Assembly (NCBI RefSeq): GCF_050624435.1 | Contig: NC_134535.1 | Span: 122,003,731 to 122,067,730 of the forward strand | Reading direction: 5' to 3' | Origin: Tenrec ecaudatus | Taxonomy: Eukaryota > Chordata > Mammalia > Afrosoricida > Tenrecidae | DNA length: 64,000 nucleotides | Part shown: piece by piece, positions 1-12,800 of the stretch | Numbering within the stretch: the first letter of the stretch is position 1 | How the letters are laid out: every line of letters begins with the position of its first letter | Program-made: the position numbers and the translations under genes | The notes under the pieces: model-generated | Seen by the model: the letters and a program-made list of their open reading frames with translations, nothing else | What the model was told of the DNA's origin: nothing | The model's database searches: none

Positions 1-132
1 TGAAATATAACCAAAGTCACTGCCATCATTTCATTTAAAATTCATATATAGATTATAATATACCCATGCCTGTATAATACTAATTATAGATTTATATAGC
101 AGTAACTATATGTTATATATTTTATATATATT

Positions 133-141
133 TGTGTGTGT

Positions 142-181
<40 letters not shown>
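133..181. repeat. (GT)n microsatellite
   Basis: Nearly pure GT with one interruption. Apparent His/Thr-repeat reading frames here are artefacts. Confidence 0.95.
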
Positions 182-183
<2 letters not shown>

Positions 184-385
184 CTCACTGTCATCAAGTA
201 GACAGCGACAAATAGCATCAAGGTATAGAACAGGTAGAACTTTCCTTGTGAGTTTGCTAGATTGTAACTCTTTACCAAAGTAGAAAGCCTTGTGCTTCAC
301 CACAGAGCAGCTGTGGGTTTCGAACTTCTGGATTTACAATTAGCAGCAAAATACATAATCCACTCTGCCACCACATCTTCTATAT
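182..385 (-). mobile_element. AFROSINE-type tRNA-derived SINE
   Basis: Reverse-orientation SINE: an ACTCACTG...GTAGAACTTTCC block, the GTTTCGAAC box-B-like region, and the end CTCTGCCACCAC, which is the complement of the usual GTGGCGCAGTGG start. Family name from memory. Confidence 0.65.
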
Positions 386-1229
386 ATTCCCATTCATATA
401 TATAGTCCTAGCACTAGTCCTTTCTTTTCATGTTCATATTTATATTTTTACAAAGCAAAAACACAGAGTGGCACACCCTGTTTATAGTAATTCTGTAAGA
501 CAGAGCAGCATTTTAGAGTTATGAAACGGTAAATCTTTATGAGAACAAAAACCCAATCTTTCTGATGCTGAGTGGCTAGGAGGTTTAAATCTTGTGGCTA
601 TTTATATGTAATTCAAAGAGATTCTAACAATTTATTTAGGTTCATAGTTATAGTTTGTGGAGCTACAGAAGAATGGGAAAGAGAAAAATATGTATATAAA
701 TACATAGAGTGGTTAATATTATTAGTAACTACAAATTAATAAATAATAAAATGAATAAATGTATCCATTCTTGGAATTGTGAGAGAATGTTTTATGATTG
801 AAGAATTAGGAATAACTATATTCGGGGAATCAAAGGTATAAAGATTATCAAGAAACAACTTTGTTACAAAGAGTTAAAAAGAGAAGAACAGAAATTTGGG
901 AGCAGTATGGTTTGAGATATCTGTGCAGGAGACTGAAACATTAGTGAAAGAAACCGAGTAAGTGAATAACATGATTCATAAGGGCAGAAATTGAGCCCTA
1001 AGCATTTCTTATTAGTGGGACAGCGAGAGTTTCCATTAGTAGTGTTTGGGAGGAAGCTTTGCTCAGTAGGAAGTGAAATTTTGTTCTAAAAAGATGAATG
1101 GAATTTTATGGTTTGCCTTATGGCAACATTGTGATATTGAGGAACCCAACCTGTAATCTCTCTGAAGGAGATTTGTAAAGAATTAAGACATTTTTAGAAA
1201 ATTTTCTTACATCTTATCCTACCACTAGA
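386..1229. other. AT-rich sequence, nothing recognised
   Basis: No exon-like frame with splice sites and no repeat family I can name. Confidence 0.5.
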
Positions 1230-1440
1230 AACAGACTTTTCATTTGAATATTATTCACATATTATACAATTTAATATTTTAAATGCATCAAGAAGAGTTG
1301 TATAATCATCACCACAATCAATTTTCTTCTTTCTTGTAGTTATTTTTGTTAGCTCCTCATTTCCAAACAACTTTCCCTGCCATATGCTTGGGAAATTATG
1401 AATCCAGTTACTATCATTATAGACTTAACTATCCTGGATT
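1230..1440 (-). mobile_element. Old L1 3'-end fragment
   Basis: Resembles the L1 end at 32795-33120 (TATACAATTTAATA..., then AGTTGTATAATCATCACCACA, then the TCCAAACAACTTTCCCTGCC region). Highly decayed. Confidence 0.4.
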
Positions 1441-2430
1441 CATATGCAGAAAATGCATACAAATCAAATTCAGCATACAAACAAAAAGCTTACCAACAAT
1501 GACAAAATAAAACAGAATTACATCAATCCCTCAAGAAAGCAGAAAACATTAAAATTATTATTAAAATATTAAAAACTAGAATCTATTTTAAATGGGTCAG
1601 AAGGAAGATCAAATGATAAAGTATTACCTGTTAACCTAGCATCATTTGCCATGATCCACTTCTCAATGCTCCATGTTTGATAGCAAAGCTGACCACGTCC
1701 CTACAGTATGGTCAGCGGGATTTCACTACAGAATTAATGCTCACGGGGATTTGGAGAGCCAATGTCATCCAAAGCTTTCTGAAAACTGGGTGTTCAGAAG
1801 TTAAGCTCTGATATCATTCCATCCTTTGGATTTAGATCTTATTATTTACAATCTTTGAATCACATGGCTCGTGTGCTTCTTCAGTGGGGATTAGTTGACA
1901 CCTCACTTAGGTGACTGTTGTGAGACAAGCTTTTAAGAACACAGGTGCTATTTTTTGGGGAGTTCCTAATCCATGTAACTTTTATATCAAAGTGTAATCT
2001 ATTAAGTGTGCAATAGCATTATGAAAAATTGAAGTATTGTGAGAATTTCCAAAACGTGGCACAAAACTCAAAATGAGCCCAGGATGTTGGGAAAAACAAG
2101 TCCAAAAGACTTGTTGGCCACAGGTTGCTACAGACTTTCAATTTATAAAGAATGTGCTATCTGTGAAGCTCAATAAAACAACCTATACCTGTACTTTTCT
2201 AAAATGACTACTTCTGAAATGATTATGGTAGAAAATCATGCACCATTTCTTGTGTTCTGAGAGTCATTCATATTCTATCTGATTAAGTCAATAAATCTTT
2301 GGATTTAAAAAATATGGATAGACTTAAAGTGGCTTTAGTCTTCTCAGACAGTACTACGTTTGGTTGGATAATTTACTTTGCTTTTTCACATTACATCAAT
2401 TTATCATAATAAATTGTCTTTCAAGTAAAG
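1441..2430. other. Unassigned sequence upstream of gene C stalk
   Basis: I looked for the transmembrane and start exons of gene C here and did not find a hydrophobic exon with good splice sites. No repeat recognised. Confidence 0.4.
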
Positions 2431-2583
2431 CCATTCATGATCTTGATTTTATCATATGCATTAAAGTTTTTCAGAGTTCTTCTGAATGCAAAACACAGCA
2501 CATGAAAGACCAACAAGAAAAAAACATTTCTTCACAAGAAATTCAGTATCGCTCAGTTGTACCACATAGTGCTGAATACTCAG
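2431..2583 (+). CDS. Gene C stalk exon
   Basis: The acceptor TTGTCTTTCAAGTAAAG is followed by 153 nt and the donor TCAG|GTAATA, phase 1 to 1. It reads IHDLDFIICIKVFQSSSECK, then sequon NIS and IQYRSVVPHS. The KVFQS block aligns with gene A's stalk. Two cysteines are available for dimer bonds. The exon is in frame with the next one through a glycine codon (G|GA). Confidence 0.75.
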
Positions 2584-5500
2584 GTAATAGCTGAGAGATT
2601 TTTATTTTAAATGGATTTATTCCTTCTGTCTCATTTCAATATGTAATTTTAACTTTTTATCTTGAACATTGAGAGGATGGTACCTTTTCTTATTGTACTC
2701 ATTTTTTATTATATCTAATTGAATATTTTACTTCCATTAAAATCAAGTAATATGCCTCTCTAGTGTTGTCATTTTTTACACCTTTGAATTGCTTTTTAAT
2801 ATTGATTATATTATTTAAATTTATATTTTAAAAGAATTTTTTAGAATCAAGAATTATACTTCCTAAAGTTTAAAATAATAATAAAATGACTTTAAGGAAA
2901 GTCATTCATAATCAGGATTCTATAATGTGGATTGAAGTTTTTTAGATCTTTTCTGAATGCAAAATACAACATATGGAAGACCAAAAAGAAAAAAAAATGT
3001 TATCACTAATCCAAATCCAAATCAATCGTAACACCTAGTACAGAATACAAGTTTCTCAGTGGAACCTGAGCAATGACCTTGGGTATGATGAAACAGTATC
3101 TGGCCAAACAAGTTCTTAAATTCAGAGCTGGCAGTGATCTAATCCCATCTGTAGGCTTTGGGATGCAGAGAAATCACCTTGTCTGAGATAAGTCAGTCTG
3201 AAACCAAAAGAACTAAACATAACTGAGTAGGCTTGGTGTTGGGATGATAGCGCTGTCTTTTTCTTTTTTTAAGGAAAAGTCCATGGCTGGTGTCAAAGAG
3301 AATGGTCCTGCTGTGGAGGAAACTGTTACTATATTTCAAAGAAAGAGAAAACTTGGATGGACAGTAAGGAGTCATGTGACCACCTGGATTCTAGTCTCAT
3401 TAAAGTGAATAATAGAGATGAGGTGGTATGTTCATTTAATTAAGTCTGAATGCTTCCTTTGAGGACAAAAGTAGGATAATTGTTTAGACTTTCCTGGGAT
3501 CTTATACAAAATTTTCCTGATGAAACTATAGAGAAGAGATTGTAGGCATTATAAAGGACTGAGAGGCTATTTATTTTTAAGCAAGAGAAATATCTTTGCT
3601 CTGGGTGTCGAAATTATTTAAACACAGCTTCACCATATTTCACACTGTAGTATACATAGGTTATTCAATGCCTAGACTTTTGCAGGAGTAAAGTTTAAAA
3701 GAAACACTACCCGAGGCGATGAATAGCCCAGAAGAAATGACTGTTCGTTTATTGTGTCCTATTCTTTCACCAGAACTATTTGAGAAAGACCACACTGTTT
3801 TGGGAAAACACATCAGTGACTGTCAAGGTCACAGGAACACTCGGTGGGGTGAGGGGATAAAGGGAATTAATATATCTGGAATTATTCTTCACAAATTTTT
3901 GTTATCACTCATGACCATAATAATTGAGGAAACTTCACTGTTCCACATTTACCAAGCTTCTCATTACTTTTCAAACTGACTATAATTGATATTTTTAACC
4001 TAGTTTCTATTCAGACCTTGGTAATTCAGGCCATGCTCTATAGAGTACTAGACTTCTAGACTTTGCCCTTTTGAAGTTTTCCACTGACTTCATAGGAACA
4101 CAGGAGGATTCAATATGAAAATACCACTGAGTGAACTGGGCTTTCTTTCAAACTCACCTTTAGCACATTTAAGGAGCCCACTCCTTAAATACTCCCTTGG
4201 AGTTAAGGCAGAAAGGCTATATTATGAGAAGAAGCAAATGACAGCTCTCCCAAGGACATAGAATTGGCAATCTTTGGACTTTGGTTTGAGGATGCCCCAT
4301 GTCACAGACTACAATATATTTATTCTTTTAATGCTCCTTTTGCCTTTATATGGATTAATTTGTTAGGCAGGGTTTTGTTTTTGTAAATAACTGTTATTGA
4401 AGTGCTTTCCTATCACCAACCCACTGTTGATGTAAATAGTGTACAGTCACTTAAGAATTTAATCTGTTTAAGTTGACAATTCATGTATTATTGTCTGAGG
4501 TCAGCCTATATTTGTTCAATTTCTTTTTATCAACAGTGTTTTAAATCCTATATCATTGGCTAAATTAATGACACCATCATAGCATTATGCATCATGGGGA
4601 TGATTTATAATGTTCTATAAAAAATAATAATTATGTTTCTAAAGTGAACCAGGCACATATATAAATCATAGCTATATGAACTGGTTTGGTTTGCATGTAA
4701 TTCTAGCCCCGATTGAAGAACAATTGGTACTTACATATGTTCCTTCTTTAGCTCATCTCATGAAGAGACCACTGAAGATATTTATGCATAAAGATGTGAT
4801 GAAGAAACCAGATGTTGCCTAGTTGTTAGAAGAAGTAGATTGTGGGGCTTAAAGGATTGTCTTAAAATACGCATTTAAGTGAGGCATTAACAAATCCACA
4901 TGGAAGAAGCATACCAGCCTGTACTATCTGAGGATTGTAACTAGTACAAATCTTATCTGAAGGATAGAATGTGGTATCAGAGTGTAAACTCTGAACACTC
5001 AAGTCCAATTGCAGTTTTCCTCCATGGATTAAGCCTCCTGTGGATCCCCTTTGACCATAGCTAATGGATGTAAATTGCCTTTCTATCAGACAGAGAGCAT
5101 TGTAACGTCCTTACGGAAAATGTAGATATGTTAAAATTATCTTTACTTTAACTCATTTTAGATTTTTTTCAGTTTTTAACTTTCTGTTTCTCTCTGATTG
5201 GGGATATTTGTTTTGTCTAGTCAGTGTTGTTGGTTGTTTTGTTTCTTTGCTTCTTGTTTGTATTTGTATGATTTTCAGTGTATAAAATTGAAGATAGGTA
5301 GATCTGTAGAGTAACTGAATTGATAATTGCCTAGAAACACTGCAGAGGAAAATTGGAAGGCAGTGAGTAGTTAACAAGTACTAGAACAATGTGTTCTGAA
5401 ATTGATTTTGATTGTCTTAATATGCCTGAATGATTAAATTGTATGGTATATGAAGAAAATGCCAACAAATCTATTAAAATATGACATACAAGCTAACAAC

Positions 5501-8500
5501 TTCCTTCTAATAATTCAATTTAGGGAATAATTCATTTTTAATGTTTAGTTTAACAATAATATTTCTGTTCATTCTTCAGGAAGGATGATTTAAATGACCT
5601 TAGATGAAGGAGCTTCAAAAAGTTCATAGAAATATTACTTTTTCAAGCCACATGCACATGAATTATTGAAGACCCCTTATATTTGCTTATTGGTGAAATC
5701 TTCTTTTGAAGTGACAACATTCATATTCACTTTAAGAAACAAATAAAAATAAATAGGATATTGTTGTTAGGTGGCATCCAGTCAGTTCTGACTCACATTA
5801 CACCTGTGCACAGTGGAAGAAACCATGGGGCTGGAGAAACATTTCAATGTGTATTCTATCAATTCCAGAAGACTTGTGTTTGGCTAATGCTTTCAGGATA
5901 GCTTGAACTTCTTTCATTATGGTTCTTGCTCATATGCTGCCTCCGGAATATCAGAATGTTGACTAGTTCTTTTTGATAACTTTTAAGGTGTATGCTTTCT
6001 ATCTTCTGTTGATGCTTCCTGCCTCATTCAGCATTTTTCCTACAGAAGTTTTCAGTGTTTCAATTGGAGGCCTGAATTTTTTCTTGAGCTCATTCAGTTT
6101 AAAATATGCTGAGTGTGCTCCTCATTTTTAGTTTCATAATTTTGCTTTATCTTCTTTAGTTGCCCTTTGACATTTTCAATTCAGTTCTTCATTTCTATTT
6201 TAGCTCTGTATTCAGACTTCCTTATTTATTTCTTTTTCTTTAACTATTATGGTTAAGAGCAAGTTATAAATTCTCTGCTGACATCTCCTATGATCTTTTT
6301 TTCTCCATTGTGTTTTAAATGACACTTTCCTTTCTTAATCAATGACATTCTCGTTGTCCCCTCACAGCTCATAGCGGTTTCTTTCATTAGTGTTCAATGA
6401 GTCAAATCTTTTCTTGAGATTTTCTACAAATTCAGTTGGGATAAACTCAGGGCCTTATTTTGGCTCTTGTTAATTTGTTGGACTCTTCTTCAGCTCTGAT
6501 GTGAACTTGCACATGAACAACTGATGTTCCATTCCACAGTCAGCCCTAACCTTGTTTTAGCTGCTGATATCTAACTTCTCCATCATCTCTTCCTAAAAGT
6601 CACACATTTGATCTCTATATGTTCTGTCTATAGAAATCCTTGTGCATAGTCACTTCCTGTGTTGTTGAAAAAGTATTTACTATGAGCGAGTCATTAGGCT
6701 TGCAAAATACTGTCATATGATCTTCAGCTGTTTATGTCACCAAGAGTACATTTTCCAACTACTATTCCTTCTTTTTGCTTCCAACGTTTGCATTCCAGTT
6801 GCCAATAATTATCAGTGTATCTTGATTGTATGTTTGATCAATTTCTGACTGAGCATTTGGTAGAAAATTTCAATGTCTTCATGACTAGCTTTTGTAATGT
6901 TTACATAAATTTGAATAATAGGTGTACTGATTAGATATCTTTGAGTGTGTATAGATAAAATCCTATGACAGAGAGCACAATATTGATTTTACAATGTTCT
7001 TGCTGACTGTGAATGCCCCATCATCCGTCTTGATCATGCTGTTCCTGACATAGTAAATCTTATGATGTTCTACTTAGAAATGGCTAGTACCAGTCCATTT
7101 CAGCTCAATACTGCCTAGGATATCGTGCCATTTCATTTTTGATGGCTTCTATTTCCTAATTTTCCAAATTCTGATCATTAGCTGATTATTGTAACTATTT
7201 CTCCTTACTTTAATTCATGTCCCATCAGCAAATGAAGCTCTTGAAGATTCCTTCCCATGGGTTTTACCTGACAGACCTAACCCTGGTCTACTCCACTCTG
7301 AGAAAGCAACTTCTCCTCTGACCCGAGGGGACCATTTTCCAGAACTATCTTCAACAATGTTTGATTTCCATTCCCTAAGTATTCAATATCAGACAATATT
7401 TTGAAGCTATCACAAAGTTTTCAGTGTCTCTTTCTCTGAAGTGGGCAGCTGATTCCTTTTTCACGGTTTTAGCCTGGATGCACCAGTTAAACGGGTTCAA
7501 TTTGAGTGATCTTGCTGATATGCGAAAGTCCAGTGACATAGCTTCTAGGAGGACAGCACCAGACAAGCCATCACAGTACTATAAACGGACAGACAAAGGG
7601 GTGGTCAAGCCCTCTTTAGAATGTTGAAAAGCAAGGATGTTACTTTGAGGATTCACGTGTGTCTGACCCACATCGTGGCATTTCAGTGGCCCCGTGTAAA
7701 TGTGAGAATTGGAAATTGAACAAGGAAGGCTGAAGAATTGATGCATTTGAATTGTAGTGTTGGTAAAATATATTGAAAGTACCGTGACCTTCCAAAAATA
7801 CAAACAAATGTGTTTTAGAAGAAATATGTCCAGAGTGCTTTAAGAAGCAAGGATGGTGAGACGTATACGCACTTTGGACATGGGATCAAGGGAATCCAGT
7901 TTGTGGAGAACATTGTGCATGGTAAAGCAGAGGTGCAGCGAAAAGAGGGAAGGCCCTCCAGGAGATGAATTGGGACAGTGGCTACCGTAGGTTCAAGCAT
8001 AGGAACAATTGTGAAGAAGATACAGAGGCAGGTGTGTTTCATTTTGTTATGCATAGGGTAGCTATTGGTAGGAGCCAAATCAATAACACCGAGCAACAAT
8101 TTTACTAAGCATAATGCCTTTTACAGGGACTGGTCTTTCCTGACAACATATCCAATATCTGTGAATGAAGGCTGTCCATGCTTGCCTCTAGGGAACTGGC
8201 TAGAGTTCTAGCAGTATTTTCCAAGAGAGATTCCTTAGTTATCTTAGTAGCCTCTGACACTTTCAGTATTCTTCACCAACAGTGTAGTCCAAATGCCTCA
8301 ATGCTTCTTCCATCTTCCTTACCCAATGTCCAATTTTCACATGCACACGAAGAAATTTAAATACTATAGCTAGGATCAGGCAGATGTTTGGCCCCAAAGA
8401 AACAACCTCCATTTTATTGTATTAAACAGGTCTGTGTTCCAGATTTACCCAAGGAAATGTGTTGTTTGATCTCTTTATTGCTGCTTCCATTAATATTTAT

Positions 8501-9856
8501 TGTGTACTAAAGCAAGACAAATCCTGGGCAACTTCATCTGTTCTCCATCTATCATGATGCTACCTATTGATCCAGTTGTGAGGATTTTGGTCTTCCTTCT
8601 ATTGAGTAGTAATCCCTACTGAAGGCTAAAATCCTTGATTCTTCATCAGCAAGTGCTTCAATTCCTCCGCACATTCAGCAAGAAAGATTGTGTTATCTGC
8701 ATGCTGAAAGTTGTTGATATTCCCCCTTCAATCCTGATGCCACACTCTTCTGCATATACCCAGCTTCTCAGATGTTTTGAACAGCATATACATTGAAAAT
8801 GTATAATGAAAGGATACAAATTTGAAGCACATTTTCCTGATTTTAAATCATGCAATGTTCCCTTGTTCTATTTGCACAAGTTCCAAATGAACAAAAGGAA
8901 GTGTTCAGAAATTCCGGTTCTTTATTTGGTGATCTTTTAAACAATGTGGGTGATTTTGGGTTAATGTGTGTATTTTTATTCACTCTCTTCCCTTTCTCAT
9001 GTGTTTATTGCTGTGAATTGCTCCCTGAGCTCTGCTTTTGCTGGGTCACAAAGGTTTTGGTATTTTATGATTTTACTTCCAGTTGATTCAAATAATTTTC
9101 TTCATTTTCTCTATTACTCAGTGTTTGAAGTAGGATGAGATTCAGCTTCTCAGCATTTTTCTTCTTGATCTTTTATTTATTTCTAATTTGGTAGTATTAT
9201 GGTCTAAAAAGATGCTTTGTAGTATTTCTCTTTCTTTACATTTTATTAGGGCTCATACAACTCTTATCACAATCCATACATATACATGCATCCATTGTAT
9301 AAAGCACATCCATACATTCTTTGTCCTAATCATTTTCAAAGCATTTGTTCTCCACTTAAGCCCTTGGCATCAGGTCCTCTTTCATTTCTTCCCCTTCCCC
9401 CCTGCTCCCCCTCCCTCATGAGCCCTTGATAATTTATAGATTGTTATTTGTCGTATCTTGCCCTATCCGGAGTCTCCCTCCCCTCCCCCTTCTCTGCTGT
9501 CCGTCTCCTAGGGAGGAGGTCACATGTGAATCCTTGTAATCAGTTCCCCCTTTCCAACCCACTCACCCTCTACTCTCCCAGTATCGCCCCTCACACCCCT
9601 GGTCCTGAAGGTATCATCTACACTGGATTCCCTGTGCCTCCAGCCCTCATATGCAATCCTGCAAGGTAGAATTCAGATCATGTTAGTTGGGGGGAGGAAG
9701 CATCCAGGATCTGGGGGAAAGCTGTGCTCTTCATCGGTACTACCTCGCACCCTGACTGACCCATCTCCTCTCCTAAACCCCTCTGTGAGGGGATCTCCAG
9801 TGGCTGAAAAATGGGCTTTTGGTCTCCACTCTGCACTTCCCCCTTCATTCACTACG

Positions 9857-9887
<31 letters not shown>

Positions 9888-12800
9888 CATGATGCTTTAT
9901 ACCTGGTCCCTTTGGCACCTCGTGATCACACAGGCTGGTGTGCTTTTTCCATGTGGGCTTTATTGCCCCTGAGCTAGATGACCGCTTTTTCATCTTCAAG
10001 TCTTTAAGACCCCAGACACTATCTCTTTTGATAGTTGGGCACCATTAGCTTTCTTCGCCACATTTGCTTATGCACCCGTTTGTCCTTGGTGATCGTATCA
10101 TGGAGGTTTGCAGCCAATGATATGATTTTTTTTTGATGCCTGATAACTGATCCCTTCGGGACCACGTGATCACACATGTTGGTGTGTTCTTCCATGTGGG
10201 CTTTGTTGCTTCTGAGCTAGATGGCCGCTTGTTTATCTTCAAGCCTGTGAGATCCCAGACACTATCTCTTTTGATAGCCGGGCACCATCAGCTTTCTTCA
10301 CCACATTTACTTTTTCACCCACTTTGGCTCCAGCCGTTGTGTCAGGAGGGTGAGCATCGTAGAGTGCCAATTTAATAAAAGAACTTATTCATGCATTGAG
10401 GGAGTGCTTGAGTAGAGGCCCAAGGTCCTTCCGCCACCTTAATACTAAACCTATAAATATAGACACATAGATCTATTTCCCCATCCTCATATACATATTT
10501 GCATGTACATGTCTTTGTCTAGACCTCTATAAATGCCCTTTGACTCCTAGCTCTTTCCTCCATCTCCCTTGACTTTCCTCCTGCCCTACTACCATGCTCC
10601 GTCACCACCTGGGTTACAGCTATACCTCTGCTTTACGTAACGTTACCCTTGATCATTCCCTACCAGGCCTGCCACTCCCCCCTCACTACCATTTTGGGTC
10701 CCATGTTCTTCCCTTGTCCCTGTGTTTGTTAACACCACTTTCTTACCCCCCCTCCCCCTCCCCCACCTCAAGTTCCCCCGGAACTGTAGGTTCCGTTGTT
10801 TTTCCTCCAGATAGTTCATCCAGCCTGTCCTATTTAGACAGACCTGTGGAGACACTAACATGCACGAAAACAAGACAGAGGAAAACAAAGCAACAGTATA
10901 AACCAGACAACAAAACAACAAAACCAAACGACTGACAAAGGACAAAACAAAACACTTCATAAAAGAAAAGCTTGTAGTTAGTTCAAGGATCGTTTGCTGG
11001 CAGTTAGGAGCATTTTCCAGTCCAGTCCATTGGGGCACCATGCCCTGGCCCCAAAGTCCACTTTCAGCATTCCCTGGGGACCTTGCCACTCCATTCCCTT
11101 GCTGTTCCGCTGCACTCCCCCAGTGCTTTGCCTCGGTGTGGTGGGATCAGGTCAGGTGCAATTCTCACACTGTGTCTCCGGTGCTGTCCCCTGTATCGCC
11201 CTTAGTCACTGAGGGGCATCATGTCTCATAGTGGGGCCAGCCATGTTGTTCTCTCTGTGGACTGGCTGCTCTAATCAGGAACATCATCCTCATGGCCTGG
11301 TGGGCCAGGCTATGCTCCACTCTCTCCTCCTCCCCCTTCATCTGCTCCCATGTGCTCTGATCAGATATGTCCATCTCCCAGAGCTGCAGAATCAATGTCG
11401 TCCTTTGAAACAGATTCTTCTCGGGGGAGGTGCAGAAATCCACTTAATTTTTGGTGCTTTCAAATTTATTGAGGTTTTTGTTTTGGCCTAACATATGGTG
11501 TATTGTGAGGCAATTCATGTATACCAAAAATAATGGAAGCTGTGTTCTATGGGATGTTCTTTAAATATCTAAGTGGTCAATTTGGTTAATTGTGTTTAAT
11601 TCATCTCTGGGTGTTATGCTCTTCATCAAAAAGGATGTATGAAATATTCTTATTGTAGAGTTGTTTATTTCTCTATTCATGTCTGTTAAATTTTGTTGTA
11701 TATTAGAAGCTTCTTTTAATGGGTACATAGATATTTAATGGTTCATTCCTTTGGTTCAATTGACCTGGTTAACCATTGCATAATGACCCTCCTTGTCTCC
11801 TGCCCTGGTTTGTACCTTAAAATCTATTTGATCAAAATATTGTCATTCCTACTTATTTTTTATTGCCATAAACTTGATACATTTATTCCCATCCTTTGCT
11901 TTTTACCCTGTTTTTGTCTTTGTGTGTAAGATATGTCGCCTAGCAATGGATTCGGTATTCTTTTTTTTTTAAACATTTTATTAGGGACTCATACAACTCT
12001 TATCACAATCCATACATATACATACATCAATTGTATAAGGCACCTCCGCACATTCCCTGCCCCAATCATTCTCAAAGCATTTGGTCTCCACTTAAGCCCT
12101 TTGTATCAGGTCCTCTTTTTTTTCCCCGTCCCTCCCCACTTCCACCTCCCTCATGTGCCCTTGGTAATTTATACATTGTTATTTTGTCATATCTTGCCCT
12201 ATCCGGAGTCTCCCTTCCCCCCCTTCTCTGCCGTCCCTCTCCCAGGGAGGAGGTCACATGTGGATCCTTGTAATCGGTTCCCCCTTTCCAACCCACTCAC
12301 CCTCCACTCTCCCAGCATCGCCCCTCACACCCCTAGTGCTGAAGGTATCATCCACCCTGGATTCCCTGTGCCTCCAGCTCCCATATGCACCAGTGTACAA
12401 CCTCTGCCCTATCCAGCCCTGCAAGGTAGAATTCGGATCATGGTAGCTGGGGGGAGGAAGCATCCAGGATCTGGGGGAAAGCTGTGTTCTTCATCGGTAC
12501 TGCCTCGCACCTGACTGACCCGCCTCCTCTCCTGAACCCCTCATGGATTCGGTATTCTCATACATTCTGCCACTCTTTGTAGCTTGTCTAGTGAATTTCA
12601 TCTGTTTAAACACGGTGTAATTATTGATAAGAATAAATTTATTGCTGCAATTTTGCTGTTACTTTTTTCTTGTAATTGTTGTTTTGTGTGTGCTGCTTCT
12701 TGTTTCTTTGGTCCACATAATGTGCTGCTCTCTTTATTTTATTTTATTTTGGGTATCCTTTTTAAAATTTATATTTTCTTCTTTTTATATTTTTATAAAT

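Noticed and set aside
84..303. His/Thr-repeat peptides
   Set aside because: Translation of a (GT)n microsatellite.
2541..2558. IQYRSV fits the ITIM pattern and at first suggested a cytoplasmic exon
   Set aside because: The exon aligns with gene A's stalk (KVFQS) and feeds straight into the lectin exon, so this peptide would be extracellular.
10594..12514. Long proline/serine-rich frames up to 193 codons
   Set aside because: They lie in the pyrimidine-rich L1 3' region, recur with every copy and have no motif.
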